From Hymenobacter negativus (GTDB lineage Bacteria; Bacteroidota; Bacteroidia; Cytophagales; Hymenobacteraceae), in the NCBI RefSeq assembly GCF_017571495.1, contig NZ_JAGETZ010000013.1:62001-126000 (forward strand): DNA of 64,000 nt, in the 5' to 3' direction. Shown here piece by piece: positions 52,679 to 61,715 of the stretch. Under the pieces are notes generated by a model, which saw nothing but the letters and a program-made list of their open reading frames with translations, had not been told where the DNA came from and ran no database searches. Each line of letters starts with the position of its first letter. Position 1 is the first letter of the stretch. The translations under genes were made by a program, and so were the position numbers.

Positions 52679-54217
52679 TTACTGCTTGCTAAATACGTAA
52701 GAGTCTTGCTCCAGCCCGTCGTTCACCCGAATTTCTAGCGTTTTCACCTGCCCGTTTTCAACCGTGAAAGGCGCCGGGAAAATGCCGTAAGCTGCGTGGT
52801 TAAATGTGCTGCGGAAGGTGTCGCCGTCCATGTAATCCAGCGTGGTGGTGAGGGCGGGGTGGTGCGAGAAGTGCACGAGCAGTTGCTTGCCCTTCGGCTC
52901 CACTGTGATGATGCCGTAGACAGGATGCGTATAAGTGCCGGCGTATTCCTTGAGGCTGCGGGCGGGTTTATTTTTCTTGGCGACGCGGGCGGCGAGGTCA
53001 GCCACATTCTTGGTGGTTTCGGCGTTGCCGGGTTTGGCGAAGCCGTAGAGCTGGCGGCTGCGGTCCACGTATGGCACGCCGAGGTAGGCGTCGAGCAGCT
53101 GGTAGCGCAGGGCTTCAAAAAAGCTCTGGTTATCCTGGTTGGTGAGCACGGCGATGCCCAGGTTTTCCTCGGGCACAAAGCACACGTTGGTTACGAAGCC
53201 GTTGGCGCCACCGGTGTGCCAGTAAATCTGGCGGGCGTTGTAGTCAGCTGACAGCACGCCCAGGCCATAGGTGCGGAAGTGCGTGGGGAAGATGGGCGAC
53301 TTCGTGCTGCTCACCAGCGTATTGCCTTCGCGGGTGCGACGCAGCGTGGCCCAGGGCAGAATGCGCTGGCCGTTGTATTTGCCGCTGTCGAGCTGGAAGC
53401 GCAGCCAGTGGGCCAGGTCGTTGGTGCAGGAAACCAGGCTGGCGGCGGGCCCGAAATTGTCCACCACATCAAACGGCACGGGCGCGAGTGGGCCGAAGGC
53501 GGTGGTGTAGGGCTGGGCAATGTTGGGTCGCTGGCTGGCACCAGTGGAGTTGGGGTAGGTATTGGTCATGCCCAGCGGCGTGAGCAGGCGCTGCTGCACG
53601 AAATCCTGCCAGGTAGTGCCGCCGGTGGCTGCAGGGATAATTTCGCCGGCTGCCAGGAAACCGTAGTTGCTGTAGCCGTAGGTTTGGCGAAAAACACCGC
53701 TGGGTTTTAGATAGCGCACTTTTTGCAGGATTTCGGCCCGGCTTAGGGTGGAATTCCAGAAGGTGAAATCGCCCTGGAAGGTCTTGGTGCCCATGCGGTG
53801 CCCCAGCACATCGCGGATGGTGACGAGGCGCGTGCTGGTGGAGTCGTAGAGCCGGAAATCGGGCAGGTACTGGCGCACCGGGTCGTCCAGTTTGAGCTTC
53901 TTTTCCTCCACCAATTGCGAGATGGCGGTGCCGGTGAAAAGCTTGGAATTAGAGGCAATGAGGAACAGCGTGTTGCCGTCGACCGGCTCGGGCTTACCCA
54001 CAGCCTTCACGCCAAAGCCCTGCGAGGTCACCACCTGCCCGTCCTTTACCACCACCACGGCCAAGCCGGGGATATTCCAGAGCTTGAGGCCGCGCTGTAC
54101 GTAGCTGGCCAGGCTGTCGCGCACGAAGGCGTTGCCGGTCGCGGCCGTTTGAGCGTGGGTTCGGAGCGAAAAGGACGCGGCCGAAGCCAGCGTAGCTAGG
54201 AAGAGCAGGGGGCGCAT
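52679..54217 (-). CDS. Serine hydrolase, beta-lactamase/DD-peptidase fold with C-terminal DUF3471-like domain
   Basis: 512 residues with signal peptide ending THAQ. SNSK (Ser89, Lys92) and YSN in YGYSNYGFLAAG form the class C type site. The C-terminal 110 residues (YAGTYTHPVYGIITVEPKGKQLLVHF) resemble DUF3471 lipocalin-like domains that follow such hydrolases. It is periplasmic or secreted, probably a peptidase or esterase. No type IX sorting domain. Confidence 0.92.
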   Translation of the reverse strand: MRPLLFLATLASAASFSLRTHAQTAATGNAFVRDSLASYVQRGLKLWNIPGLAVVVVKDGQVVTSQGFGVKAVGKPEPVDGNTLFLIASNSKLFTGTAISQLVEEKKLKLDDPVRQYLPDFRLYDSTSTRLVTIRDVLGHRMGTKTFQGDFTFWNSTLSRAEILQKVRYLKPSGVFRQTYGYSNYGFLAAGEIIPAATGGTTWQDFVQQRLLTPLGMTNTYPNSTGASQRPNIAQPYTTAFGPLAPVPFDVVDNFGPAASLVSCTNDLAHWLRFQLDSGKYNGQRILPWATLRRTREGNTLVSSTKSPIFPTHFRTYGLGVLSADYNARQIYWHTGGANGFVTNVCFVPEENLGIAVLTNQDNQSFFEALRYQLLDAYLGVPYVDRSRQLYGFAKPGNAETTKNVADLAARVAKKNKPARSLKEYAGTYTHPVYGIITVEPKGKQLLVHFSHHPALTTTLDYMDGDTFRSTFNHAAYGIFPAPFTVENGQVKTLEIRVNDGLEQDSYVFSKQ

Positions 54218-54234
54218 AGAGGTACTGTAAAGTC

Positions 54235-54280
54235 AAAAAAGAGCCGGTTAAAATGCTCAGGAGAACATTTCAACCGGCTC
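54235..54280 (-). terminator. Terminator of the lipoprotein gene at 54332
   Basis: Arms GAGCCGGTT/AACCGGCTC (54241-54249/54272-54280) extended by AAATG/CATTT with one mismatch. On the reverse strand a TTTTTT run follows (54235-54240). Confidence 0.85.
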
Positions 54281-54331
54281 AAAGCTAAGCAGGCGGGCGG
54301 GCACGGGGCTTTGCCGGTTTTAGCTGGCGGG

Positions 54332-54847
54332 CTACTTGGTGAGCTCCGGCGGATTATTCAGGCCGTCGCGGCGCTGGCCGTTGACGGTGGCTTCACGGCG
54401 GGTAATTCGGTAGCCATCGCAGCGCTTCTCGCCGGGCTCCTGCGTCAGTTGAATGTCAGTGATGTCGTAGGAGCGGCTGGCCGCTGGCACCAGTAGGCGG
54501 TAGTTGCTGGTAGCCGTGCCGTAATCAGGTACGGCGAACTGTGGCGCATGGCCAAACGGATAATACAGAGACAGAAATGGCTTGGCGCTGCCCACTGGCG
54601 CAGGCGACCTAAGCTGGCGGAGGGTATCGATAGGCCGTTGAAAATCAGCGGTAGCGTAGTGCACCAGGTAGGCCGAACGCAGCTCAGCCCGCCGAAACCC
54701 CGCTCCCGTACTGGTCAACGTATCGGTGCTGAAGACCAGTATGAACGTGGGCGGCGGCGGCATGTTAAGCGGGCAGGAGAGTTCGCAGCCGGTGAGCAAT
54801 AGCAGCGCGACAGCCGTTGCGCGGCCGGGTAGTAAAGCAAGATTCAT
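54332..54847 (-). CDS. Small lipoprotein of unknown function
   Basis: 171 residues, lipobox LLTGC near residue 20 after a hydrophobic stretch. The mature part starts with a proline-rich NMPPPPTF segment and contains VVFSTDTL-like strands and four-cysteine-poor sequence with no motif I know. It starts 39 bases after the exonuclease stop, so both are likely one transcript. Confidence 0.65.
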   Translation of the reverse strand: MNLALLPGRATAVALLLLTGCELSCPLNMPPPPTFILVFSTDTLTSTGAGFRRAELRSAYLVHYATADFQRPIDTLRQLRSPAPVGSAKPFLSLYYPFGHAPQFAVPDYGTATSNYRLLVPAASRSYDITDIQLTQEPGEKRCDGYRITRREATVNGQRRDGLNNPPELTK

Positions 54848-54886
54848 TGGGCAGGAAATAGGAAAGGAAGAGTAGTGGATGGCTGG

Positions 54887-55702
54887 CTAAACGACCTGCA
54901 TCAGGGGGGCGGAGGGCCAGGGGGTGGGCGTGAGCGTGACGAGCGGCCACAGGGCTTGCTGGCCGGTGTAATGCAGGAAAATGCGGGCCGTGGTAATGAT
55001 GTCCTTCTCGCAGTAGCGCACGATACGGGCGAGGTCCTTCTCGACCCAATACGTGTGGCCGACGTGGGAGCCGTCGATGTCGTCTTTGGGAGAGGGGATG
55101 CCGAACACGCCGGCCAGCAGGGCCAGCGTGATGTGGCCTTTGTTGTCACCGAATTTCCAGAGCTCCATGGTGTCGAGCAGGTGGGGGAGGTCCCAGGGCT
55201 TGTGGCCAGCCACGTCGAGCATGGGCGGAATGTCCTGCCCACAGATGAGCATGCGCCGGCCCAGGTAGCCGTAGTCAAACTCGCGGCCGTTGTGGGCGCA
55301 GAGAAAATGGCCGTCAGGATGAGCGGTTTCGAGCTTGGCGTAGCGGCTGGGGCCGTAGGGTGCGTAGCGCTGCAGAAACTGGCCGAAGTCGCACAGGACC
55401 TTGCACTCGTCCGCACCAGCGAAGGACTTGGTACGAAATTCTAGGGTTTCGTCCTTGAGCTCGCGGAAGAAGCCTACCGAGATGCACACCACCTTGCCAA
55501 ACTCGGCGTAGAGGCTGCTATTGCTGAATAGCTCTTCGTGGGTGCGGCCCTCGGCCAGCTCGCGGGCGTGGCGCTTCTCGCAGAATTTCTGCCAGAGCGG
55601 CTGGTGGGTAGCGGGCAGGTCGGCGTGGGTAGCGTAGCCGGGCACAGTTTCGATGTCGACGAAGAAAACGCGGGTGAGGTCGACGTGGCGAAGGATGTTC
55701 AT
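54887..55702 (-). CDS. DEDDy 3'-5' exonuclease (PolB-like)
   Basis: About 271 residues from ATG 55702; the upstream extension overlaps the divergent gene. Exo I: FFVDIETVPG (Asp, Glu); Exo II: LCAHNGREFDYGYLGRRML (Asp); Exo III: VRYCEKDIITTARI (Tyr/Asp). This is the predicted PolB-like exonuclease family (PF10108). It acts on nucleic acid ends in the cytoplasm; the biological role is unclear. No polymerase domain. Confidence 0.9.
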   Translation of the reverse strand: MNILRHVDLTRVFFVDIETVPGYATHADLPATHQPLWQKFCEKRHARELAEGRTHEELFSNSSLYAEFGKVVCISVGFFRELKDETLEFRTKSFAGADECKVLCDFGQFLQRYAPYGPSRYAKLETAHPDGHFLCAHNGREFDYGYLGRRMLICGQDIPPMLDVAGHKPWDLPHLLDTMELWKFGDNKGHITLALLAGVFGIPSPKDDIDGSHVGHTYWVEKDLARIVRYCEKDIITTARIFLHYTGQQALWPLVTLTPTPWPSAPLMQVV

Positions 55703-55787
55703 AGCACAGAAAAAACGGGCTACCTCAAAGCTAAGCCAAAATAGCAGCAATTCCAGTGGGGAGGTACCGCACCGTATTTTCGTCGCT

Positions 55788-57074
55788 ATGTTGTTCTCCT
55801 TCGGCCTGCATAGCTCCTTGCTGTTGCCTTTTGTGGTGCCGGGGGCCGTGGCCACGCTCTGGCTGCTGAGCCGAGCCTGGCGGCGCGGTAATGCCTCCGA
55901 TGCCCTGCTGGCGCTGCTGCTGCTGGTGCCCACCCTCAGCGTGAGCCAGTGGATGCTGGGCTACGCCGGGTGGTTCGATAGCCACGACGGCCACTCCACC
56001 GTCATGTTTTACCTGCCCTGGCGGGCCAATATGCTGCTCGGCGGGGCTTATTATCTATATTTTCGCAGCCTTACGAACCAGGATTTTCGCTGGCGCCCAG
56101 CCCTGAAGCACCTGCTGCCGGGCCTGCTGGAATGGGGCGCCTTTGCGGCCGTGGCGGCCTACGACCTAGGCTGGTACCGGGGCGTGCTGGGCTGGCCGCT
56201 GCCTGATTTTTATGGCACCAAAGGCCCCGCCGCCACGGCATTCGACGAGTTGGCCCTGCCTGCCGCCCTGCTCAGCTCGGCGCTGCTGCTGGGCTACGGC
56301 CTGCGCCTGCTGGCCGACTACCGCCGCTACGCCCGCTACCTCAACGACAACTTCTCGGACCCCGAGCGGCTGCGTTTTGCGGGCCTGCGGCAGCTGCTGG
56401 CCTTGCAAGCCCTGGTGCTGGTGCTGAGTTTGGTATTCACGGTGCTCAACCAGATGTATGACCTCAGCTACGACACGGCCTGGTATTTCTTTGCCCTGCG
56501 CGGGGTCCTGATTTACGGGCTGATTGTGGTGGGCATTCAGGCCAACTACGCGGCGGCCACCAGCTCGCTCCGCTTCGGGGCCACGCCGTCTGCGATAAAA
56601 ACTGCGGAGTTGGAACCGCTCGCAACGCCTATTGAATTGCCGATAGCCGCCGAATCGGTTGCAACTGCCGCGCCGGCCGAACCGCCGGTTTCCACCGCTG
56701 CGCCGGCCCCGGCTGAAGCCGCGCCGGAGCTGGCCCCGGAACTGCAGCCCTGGCGCGACAAGCTGCTGCGCCTGATGGCCGATGAGCAGCCCTGGCTGGA
56801 GCCCGAGCTCACCCTTACCGAGCTGGCCCACCGCCTGCGCACCAACCCGGCCCTGCTCTCCAAAGTCATCAACGCGGGCTGCGGGCAAAACTTCAACGAC
56901 TTTGTGAACACCTACCGGGTGGCCGAGGCCCGGCGCAAGCTGGCGGACCCGCGCTTTGCGCACTACTCCCTAGTAGGTGTGGCGCTGGAGAGCGGATTTA
57001 ATTCCAAGTCCACGTTTAACCGGGTGTTCAAGAAGCTGCTGGGGCAGGCCCCCAGCGAAGTGGGAAGGGGGTAG
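55788..57074 (+). CDS. Membrane-bound (7TM) AraC-type regulator
   Basis: About 428 residues from ATG 55788. Residues 1-260 have about seven hydrophobic segments (LLLPFVVPGAVATLWLLS onwards). An Ala/Pro/Glu-rich linker (about 265-325) leads to a C-terminal AraC DNA-binding domain: LTELAHRLRTNPALLSKVINAG and YSLVGVALESGFNSKSTFNRVFKKLLGQAPSEV. The layout means the DNA-binding domain stays tethered at the membrane, sensing an envelope or lipid signal. It is divergent from the exonuclease gene. Confidence 0.9.
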   Translation: MLFSFGLHSSLLLPFVVPGAVATLWLLSRAWRRGNASDALLALLLLVPTLSVSQWMLGYAGWFDSHDGHSTVMFYLPWRANMLLGGAYYLYFRSLTNQDFRWRPALKHLLPGLLEWGAFAAVAAYDLGWYRGVLGWPLPDFYGTKGPAATAFDELALPAALLSSALLLGYGLRLLADYRRYARYLNDNFSDPERLRFAGLRQLLALQALVLVLSLVFTVLNQMYDLSYDTAWYFFALRGVLIYGLIVVGIQANYAAATSSLRFGATPSAIKTAELEPLATPIELPIAAESVATAAPAEPPVSTAAPAPAEAAPELAPELQPWRDKLLRLMADEQPWLEPELTLTELAHRLRTNPALLSKVINAGCGQNFNDFVNTYRVAEARRKLADPRFAHYSLVGVALESGFNSKSTFNRVFKKLLGQAPSEVGRG

Positions 57075-57159
57075 GAGCTGAAGCCGGAAAAGCCTGTCAT
57101 ACTGTGACAAGCGCAGCACGACGGACTTTCCATTTTATCTGCTCTGCTATTCCCAGGCC

Positions 57160-57978
57160 TTACTCCACCACGAGGCGGGCGGCGCGGTTACCGGCGCGTA
57201 CCAGGTACACGCCGGCGGGCGGGCCGGCCACGGACAGGGTGGCAGCGGCCGGACGCACAAGCTGACCCAGGCTGTTGTAGACTGAAAGGAGTGCCTCGGC
57301 GGGGAGGCCGAGGGCTCGCACCGGGCCACCGGCAACGGGGTTGGGCACCAGCACCAGCTGGCTCGTGGTGGCCCCGCTGGGCACGAAGCGCACGGGCGAA
57401 TACGTTACGCGGCCGTCGGCGTCGGTTTGAGCGAGGCGGTAGTAGGTGGCGGCGGCCGTGGCATCGGCAAACGAGTAGGTGTGCGCGCTAGCCAACGAGC
57501 CGGCCCCGGCCACGAAGCCCAGGTGGCGGAAACTGGCCCCGTCGGCGGAGGCTTCGATGCCGAAGCTGGCGTTGTCACGCTCCGAGGCGGTGGCCCAGGT
57601 GAGGCGCACGGCGGCCGGGCCGGTGCGGGCGGCCGTAAAGGCGGCCAGCTCCACGGGCAGGGGCTGGAAGCTGCGCAGCGGGCTCACCCGGTCGAAGCGC
57701 TGGGCGCTGGTGGTGCTGCCGTCGCCGAGCTGGCCGTTGGTGTTCTGGCCGGTGCTGGCAAAAGCGTAGCCCGAGGAGTTACGGGCCAGCGAGAAGTCGG
57801 CCATAGGTCCGGAAGCCAGCGTGGTCCAGGTGGTAGCGCCCGTGGCCTCCTGCGTGGGCGTGAGCATGCTGCTGGTGGTGGCGTTGCCCAGCTGGCCGTA
57901 CTGGTTCTAGCCCCAGGCGTAGAGGCTGCCGTCGGCTTTCAGGGCCAGGCTGTGGGAAAGGCCTGCTGGTGCAGTAGG
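57160..57978 (-). pseudogene. Broken RCC1-repeat protein with type IX sorting domain
   Basis: The reverse frame encodes RCC1 repeats (AGLSHSLALKADGSLYAWG, then NQYGQLGNATTSS, then NTNGQLGDGSTTS), a fibronectin-like region and a type A CTD (VPNPVAGGPVRAL, PAGVYLVRA). A TAG at 57907-57909 interrupts the repeat between AWG and NQYGQ, where a glutamine or similar is expected. The frame is also cut upstream: a TGA lies at 57979-57981 and no signal peptide or further repeats exist beyond it. An ATG at 57867 could make a 235-residue fragment, but without a signal peptide it could not be secreted. Confidence 0.85.
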
Positions 57979-57981
57979 TCA

Positions 57982-58063
57982 CCCAAGGCCTCCGCAACTC
58001 GGGTCAGGAAGCTGCCTTTAACATGCGTGTAAAAGCCCCCACGGCCTAGCCGTGGGAGCTTTT
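57982..58063 (+). mobile_element. Possible right-end remnant of an IS200/IS605-type element
   Basis: A hairpin, CCCACGGC-CTA-GCCGTGGG with flanking AAAAGC/GCTTTT (58031-58063), resembles the subterminal hairpins and omega-RNA 3' stems at the right ends of tnpB-bearing IS200/IS605 elements. It follows a short frame that ends TAA at 58030-58032. No tnpA, tnpB core or left end is present. It lies at the point where the RCC1 gene loses its 5' part. The identification rests on hairpin resemblance only; a simple terminator is an alternative. Confidence 0.25.
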
Positions 58064-58382
58064 GCGTTTGGGAAGGTAGGGCACCACCGGTCCGGCCAAG
58101 GTCTCAAATGCCATTTGGGACGTCCCAACTTACAATATGGAGCGCAGCAAGTGGGGGCCGGCCAGACCTTTGAACCCGAAAGCTGCCCGCCCCACCATGC
58201 GGTACGCAACAAATAAATAATCCAGCCCCGTGTAACGTTAAGGCCCCCGCGCAGATACTCTCCGTGTTTACATCCGGCTATAATGCCACTACCAAGTATT
58301 TAAATGCCGCCCACAGGCAACCCTGCCCCCGGCCTTGTCATCTGTTAGGGGCTGTCCCTCCTTCCTTTTTTCTGTTGCGCTT
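58064..58382. other. Spacer, nothing recognisable
   Basis: About 320 bases between the hairpin at 58031 and the next gene. No gene, repeat or clear -7 box is seen; it must include the promoter of the receptor gene. Confidence 0.5.
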
Positions 58383-60890
58383 ATGAAACTATCTACACAC
58401 TACCTGCTGGGTGGCCTGTTGGGCCTGTTGCTGACCGGGGCTATCTGCCCAGCCCACGCCCAGACGCCGGCTCCCGCCACACCGGCCGCACCAGCCACCG
58501 GCTCCCTAACCGGCACCGTGCTCGATTCGCTCAAGAAAGAGCCTGTGCCCTACGCCACCGTGGTGCTGCTGCCCGCCACCGGCGAGGCTCCCATCACCGG
58601 GGTAGCGGCCGATGATGCCGGCAAGTTTGCGCTAAACAAGCTGGCTCCCGGTAGCTTCCGACTGCGTGTGAGCTACGTGGGCTACGGCACTCAGACGCGC
58701 CCCGTCACGGTAACTGCCGGCGCTACAGCGCTGCCCACATTCTACCTGCCCGTAGCCGGCACCGCGCTGGGCGAGGCCGTCATTGTAGGTACGAAGCCGG
58801 TGGTGGAGGTGCGCCCCGACCGCATCGTGTACAATGCCGACCAGGACGCGACTAATGCCGGCGGCAACGCGGCCGACGTGCTGCGCAAGGCCCCACTGCT
58901 GGCCGTGGACGGCGACGGCAACGTAAAAATGCGGGGCTCCAGCAACTTCAAAGTACTGGTGAATAATAAACCCTCGCCCACGCTGGCCAGCAACCTGGCC
59001 GAAGCCCTCAAAGGCATCCCCGCCGAGCAGATTAAGTCAGTCGAAATCATCACCACGCCGCCGGCCAAGTACGACGGCGAAGGCACGGCCGGCATCATCA
59101 ACATCGTGCTGAAGAAGGGAGTGGAGCAGGGCCTGAACGGCCGTGTAAGCGCCTCGGGTGGCAACCGCAACTCGAACGTCAACGCTGCACTCAACTTCAA
59201 GACCAAGAAGCTGGGCTTCACCTCGTCGGGGGGCCTGGGTGGCTGGTACGGGCCGAACGAGTCGACCCGCGTCCGCTACGGCAAGGTTGATAATTCGACC
59301 CTGACCCAGAACGGCACGGGCGACTATGGCGGCTTGTGGAATTACGGCAGCATCGGTCTCGACTACGACGTGAGCGAGCACCAGAGCCTGTCGTTGGCGG
59401 CGTCGCTGAACACCTACCGCGGACACGACTACAATAACCTGCTGAACGACTACGTGACCGACAATCAGGTCAATAATCAACTCTTCACCCGCACCACCAA
59501 CAGCCTGTTTAGCGGCTTCAACGGCGAGCTGACGGGCACCTACACCAGGACCTTCGCACTGCCCCGTAAGGAGTGGAGCGTGGTGGGCCAGTACGCTGAG
59601 AACAGCGGCACCTTCGGCTACGATTTCGACCAGTTCGCCAACTCCCGCGTCAACCTCGAAACCGACCGGGCCAGCTACCGCGAGCGCAGCCGGGGCCGCA
59701 CACCAGGCACCGAAGTCACCTTCCAGACCGACCTGACCCAGCCCTTTGGTGAGAAGCAAACCCTCGAAACCGGCCTGAAAGCCATCTGGCGCCACACCGG
59801 CTCGGTGGCCGACGTAGACGGCAAGCAGCAGGCCGATGCGGACTTTGTGCGCCTGGCCGGCCGCTCCACCGACTTCGACTACGACCAGAATGTGCAGGCC
59901 GCCTACGCCACCTACACCGCCAAGGCTACTAAAAAGCTCAGCATCAGCCTGGGCGGCCGCCTGGAGCGCACCTCGCTTTCGGCCGATTTCCGCACCACGG
60001 GCTCGGAGATTCCGGCCCGCAGCTACCTCACACTGCTTCCCAATGGCAATGCTCAGTATGCCTTCAGCGACAACAACAGCGTGCGCCTAGCCTACAGCAA
60101 GCGCATCACCCGACCCTACATCGACTACCTGAACCCGTTCATCGACCGCTCCGACGCGCAGAATATTTCCTTTGGCAACCCCAACCTCGACCCGGAACTG
60201 ACGGACTCTTATGAGCTGAGCTACAACACCAACGGCAAAGCCGGCTCGCTCAACATCTCGGGTTCGGTGCGGCGCACGGGCAACGCCATTGAGTCCATTC
60301 GCCTGCGGCCCGAGGAGGCGGGAATTACGGATGCATTGCCCGGCAGCACGGTCCGGACCTACGCCAACGTGGCTTCGAATTCCTTTTACCAGCTCAATTT
60401 CTATGGGTCGGCTAAGCCCGCCAAGGGCTGGGACATCAGCGGCGGGCCAGATGTGCAGTACATCGTGCGCCGCAGCCCGGCGCTGGGCGTCGAGCGACGT
60501 GGCTTCACGGCTGGCCTGAACCTCAATACGTCTTATAAGTTGCCCAAGAAATTCACGCTGCAGGGATTTCTCTATAGCTCGCTGCCTTCGCCCGAACTGC
60601 AAGGCCGCGGCTCGGCCAACCTGTATTACCAGTTAGGCGTCAAGAAAACCTTCCTCAACGACAAGGCCGACCTGGTGCTGAACCTGGCCACGCCCTTCAA
60701 CAACTACTGGCGCTACCGCAGCACTACGGATACGCCCTCCTTCAGCGAAACCAGCAACAACTACGCCTACCAGCGCGGCTTCCGCCTCAGCTTCAGCTAC
60801 CGTTTCGGCAATGCGCAGCAGGGCAAGCAGCGCAAATCCATCTCGAACGACGACGTGAAAGGCGGCGGCAGCAAGCAGGGCGGACAGTAG
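58383..60890 (+). CDS. TonB-dependent-receptor-like outer-membrane protein
   Basis: About 835 residues from ATG 58383, which starts a signal peptide ending CPAHAQ. Residues about 50-140 are a CarboxypepD-like domain (LTGTVLDSLKKEPVPYATVVLLPATGEAPITG). Next is a plug domain with VRPDRIVYNADQDATNAGGNAADVLRKAPLLAVDGDGNVKMRGSSNF and VEIITTPPAKYDGEGTAGIINIVLKKG, then a barrel in the outer-membrane beta-barrel family (OMP_b-brl_3) often called TonB-dependent receptor. Ligand unknown. Not paired with a SusD gene, so it is unlikely to be a glycan importer of the SusCD type. A LytTR regulator converges on its 3' end. Confidence 0.92.
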   Translation: MKLSTHYLLGGLLGLLLTGAICPAHAQTPAPATPAAPATGSLTGTVLDSLKKEPVPYATVVLLPATGEAPITGVAADDAGKFALNKLAPGSFRLRVSYVGYGTQTRPVTVTAGATALPTFYLPVAGTALGEAVIVGTKPVVEVRPDRIVYNADQDATNAGGNAADVLRKAPLLAVDGDGNVKMRGSSNFKVLVNNKPSPTLASNLAEALKGIPAEQIKSVEIITTPPAKYDGEGTAGIINIVLKKGVEQGLNGRVSASGGNRNSNVNAALNFKTKKLGFTSSGGLGGWYGPNESTRVRYGKVDNSTLTQNGTGDYGGLWNYGSIGLDYDVSEHQSLSLAASLNTYRGHDYNNLLNDYVTDNQVNNQLFTRTTNSLFSGFNGELTGTYTRTFALPRKEWSVVGQYAENSGTFGYDFDQFANSRVNLETDRASYRERSRGRTPGTEVTFQTDLTQPFGEKQTLETGLKAIWRHTGSVADVDGKQQADADFVRLAGRSTDFDYDQNVQAAYATYTAKATKKLSISLGGRLERTSLSADFRTTGSEIPARSYLTLLPNGNAQYAFSDNNSVRLAYSKRITRPYIDYLNPFIDRSDAQNISFGNPNLDPELTDSYELSYNTNGKAGSLNISGSVRRTGNAIESIRLRPEEAGITDALPGSTVRTYANVASNSFYQLNFYGSAKPAKGWDISGGPDVQYIVRRSPALGVERRGFTAGLNLNTSYKLPKKFTLQGFLYSSLPSPELQGRGSANLYYQLGVKKTFLNDKADLVLNLATPFNNYWRYRSTTDTPSFSETSNNYAYQRGFRLSFSYRFGNAQQGKQRKSISNDDVKGGGSKQGGQ

Positions 60891-60923
60891 GCCGTGAGCA
60901 GGCGGGACATCAACCCCGCCACT

Positions 60924-61655
60924 TTACCGCAAGTGCCGCAGCACTTCCTGGCGGTAGGTGCTGCCTACGGGTACTTCGCGGGCTCCCACCAGCAGCACGT
61001 TGCCGCTGAGGCGCTCCACGCTGGCCAGGTTCACGAGGTAGGATTTGTGAGTGCGCAGAAACTGCCCGGCGGGCAGCTGGCTTTCCATCTGCTTCATGGT
61101 TTCGGCCGTGAGCAACACGCGGCCCGAGGCGAGGTGGCACTTCACGAAATTGCCGTAACCCTCCACAAACAGCAGCTCACCGAAGCGGACCCGCTCGGTG
61201 CCAGCATCGGTTTTCAGGAAAATTGAATCGGTAGCAGGTTCCTGAACAGGCGCAGCCGGGGCAGCGGCTGTCGGCGCTGCCGTGGGCACGGTGGCTTGCA
61301 GCCGGTTGATGGTTTTGATGAAGCGCTCGAAACGAATGGGTTTCAGTAGGTAGTCGACCACACCCAGGTCGAAGGCATCGAGGGCGTGCGCCGCGTGTGC
61401 GGTGCAAAGCACCACGGCCGGCGGCTGGGGCAGCGCCCGCAGCAGTTCCAGCCCCGTGAGCTCGGGCATATCCACATCCAGAAACAGTACGTCGACGGGC
61501 GTGGTGCGCAAAAACGTGAGGGCCTCCACGGCTCCGTAGCAGCTACCGGCCCAGGTAGCCAGGCCCGGCAGGCGGTCGAGGTAGGCGCGCAGCACCGTAT
61601 GGGCCAGCGGCTCGTCGTCAACCAGCAGGCAGCGCAGGGGGGCAGGAGTTGGCAT
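60924..61655 (-). CDS. LytTR-family response regulator
   Basis: 243 residues. Receiver domain 1-120: RCLLVDDEPLAHT (acidic pair), phosphoacceptor Asp60 in LFLDVDMPELTG. An Ala/Pro linker (about 130-148) leads to a LytTR DNA-binding domain (DSIFLKTDAGTERVRFGELLFVEGYGNFVKC... FLRTHKSYLVNL). It lies 60 bases downstream of the sensor kinase gene on the same strand; the pair form a two-component system. Confidence 0.95.
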   Translation of the reverse strand: MPTPAPLRCLLVDDEPLAHTVLRAYLDRLPGLATWAGSCYGAVEALTFLRTTPVDVLFLDVDMPELTGLELLRALPQPPAVVLCTAHAAHALDAFDLGVVDYLLKPIRFERFIKTINRLQATVPTAAPTAAAPAAPVQEPATDSIFLKTDAGTERVRFGELLFVEGYGNFVKCHLASGRVLLTAETMKQMESQLPAGQFLRTHKSYLVNLASVERLSGNVLLVGAREVPVGSTYRQEVLRHLR

Positions 61656-61715
61656 AGGGGTAGGGGAGGATGTAGCGCAGACTTTGCTATCGGCGCGGCG
61701 TAGCCAAAGTTCGCA

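Noticed and set aside
58031..58063. Hairpin considered simply as a terminator
   Set aside because: Not fully rejected: it has a T-run, but no forward gene lies upstream that it could end, so a remnant of a lost element is kept as a low-confidence reading.
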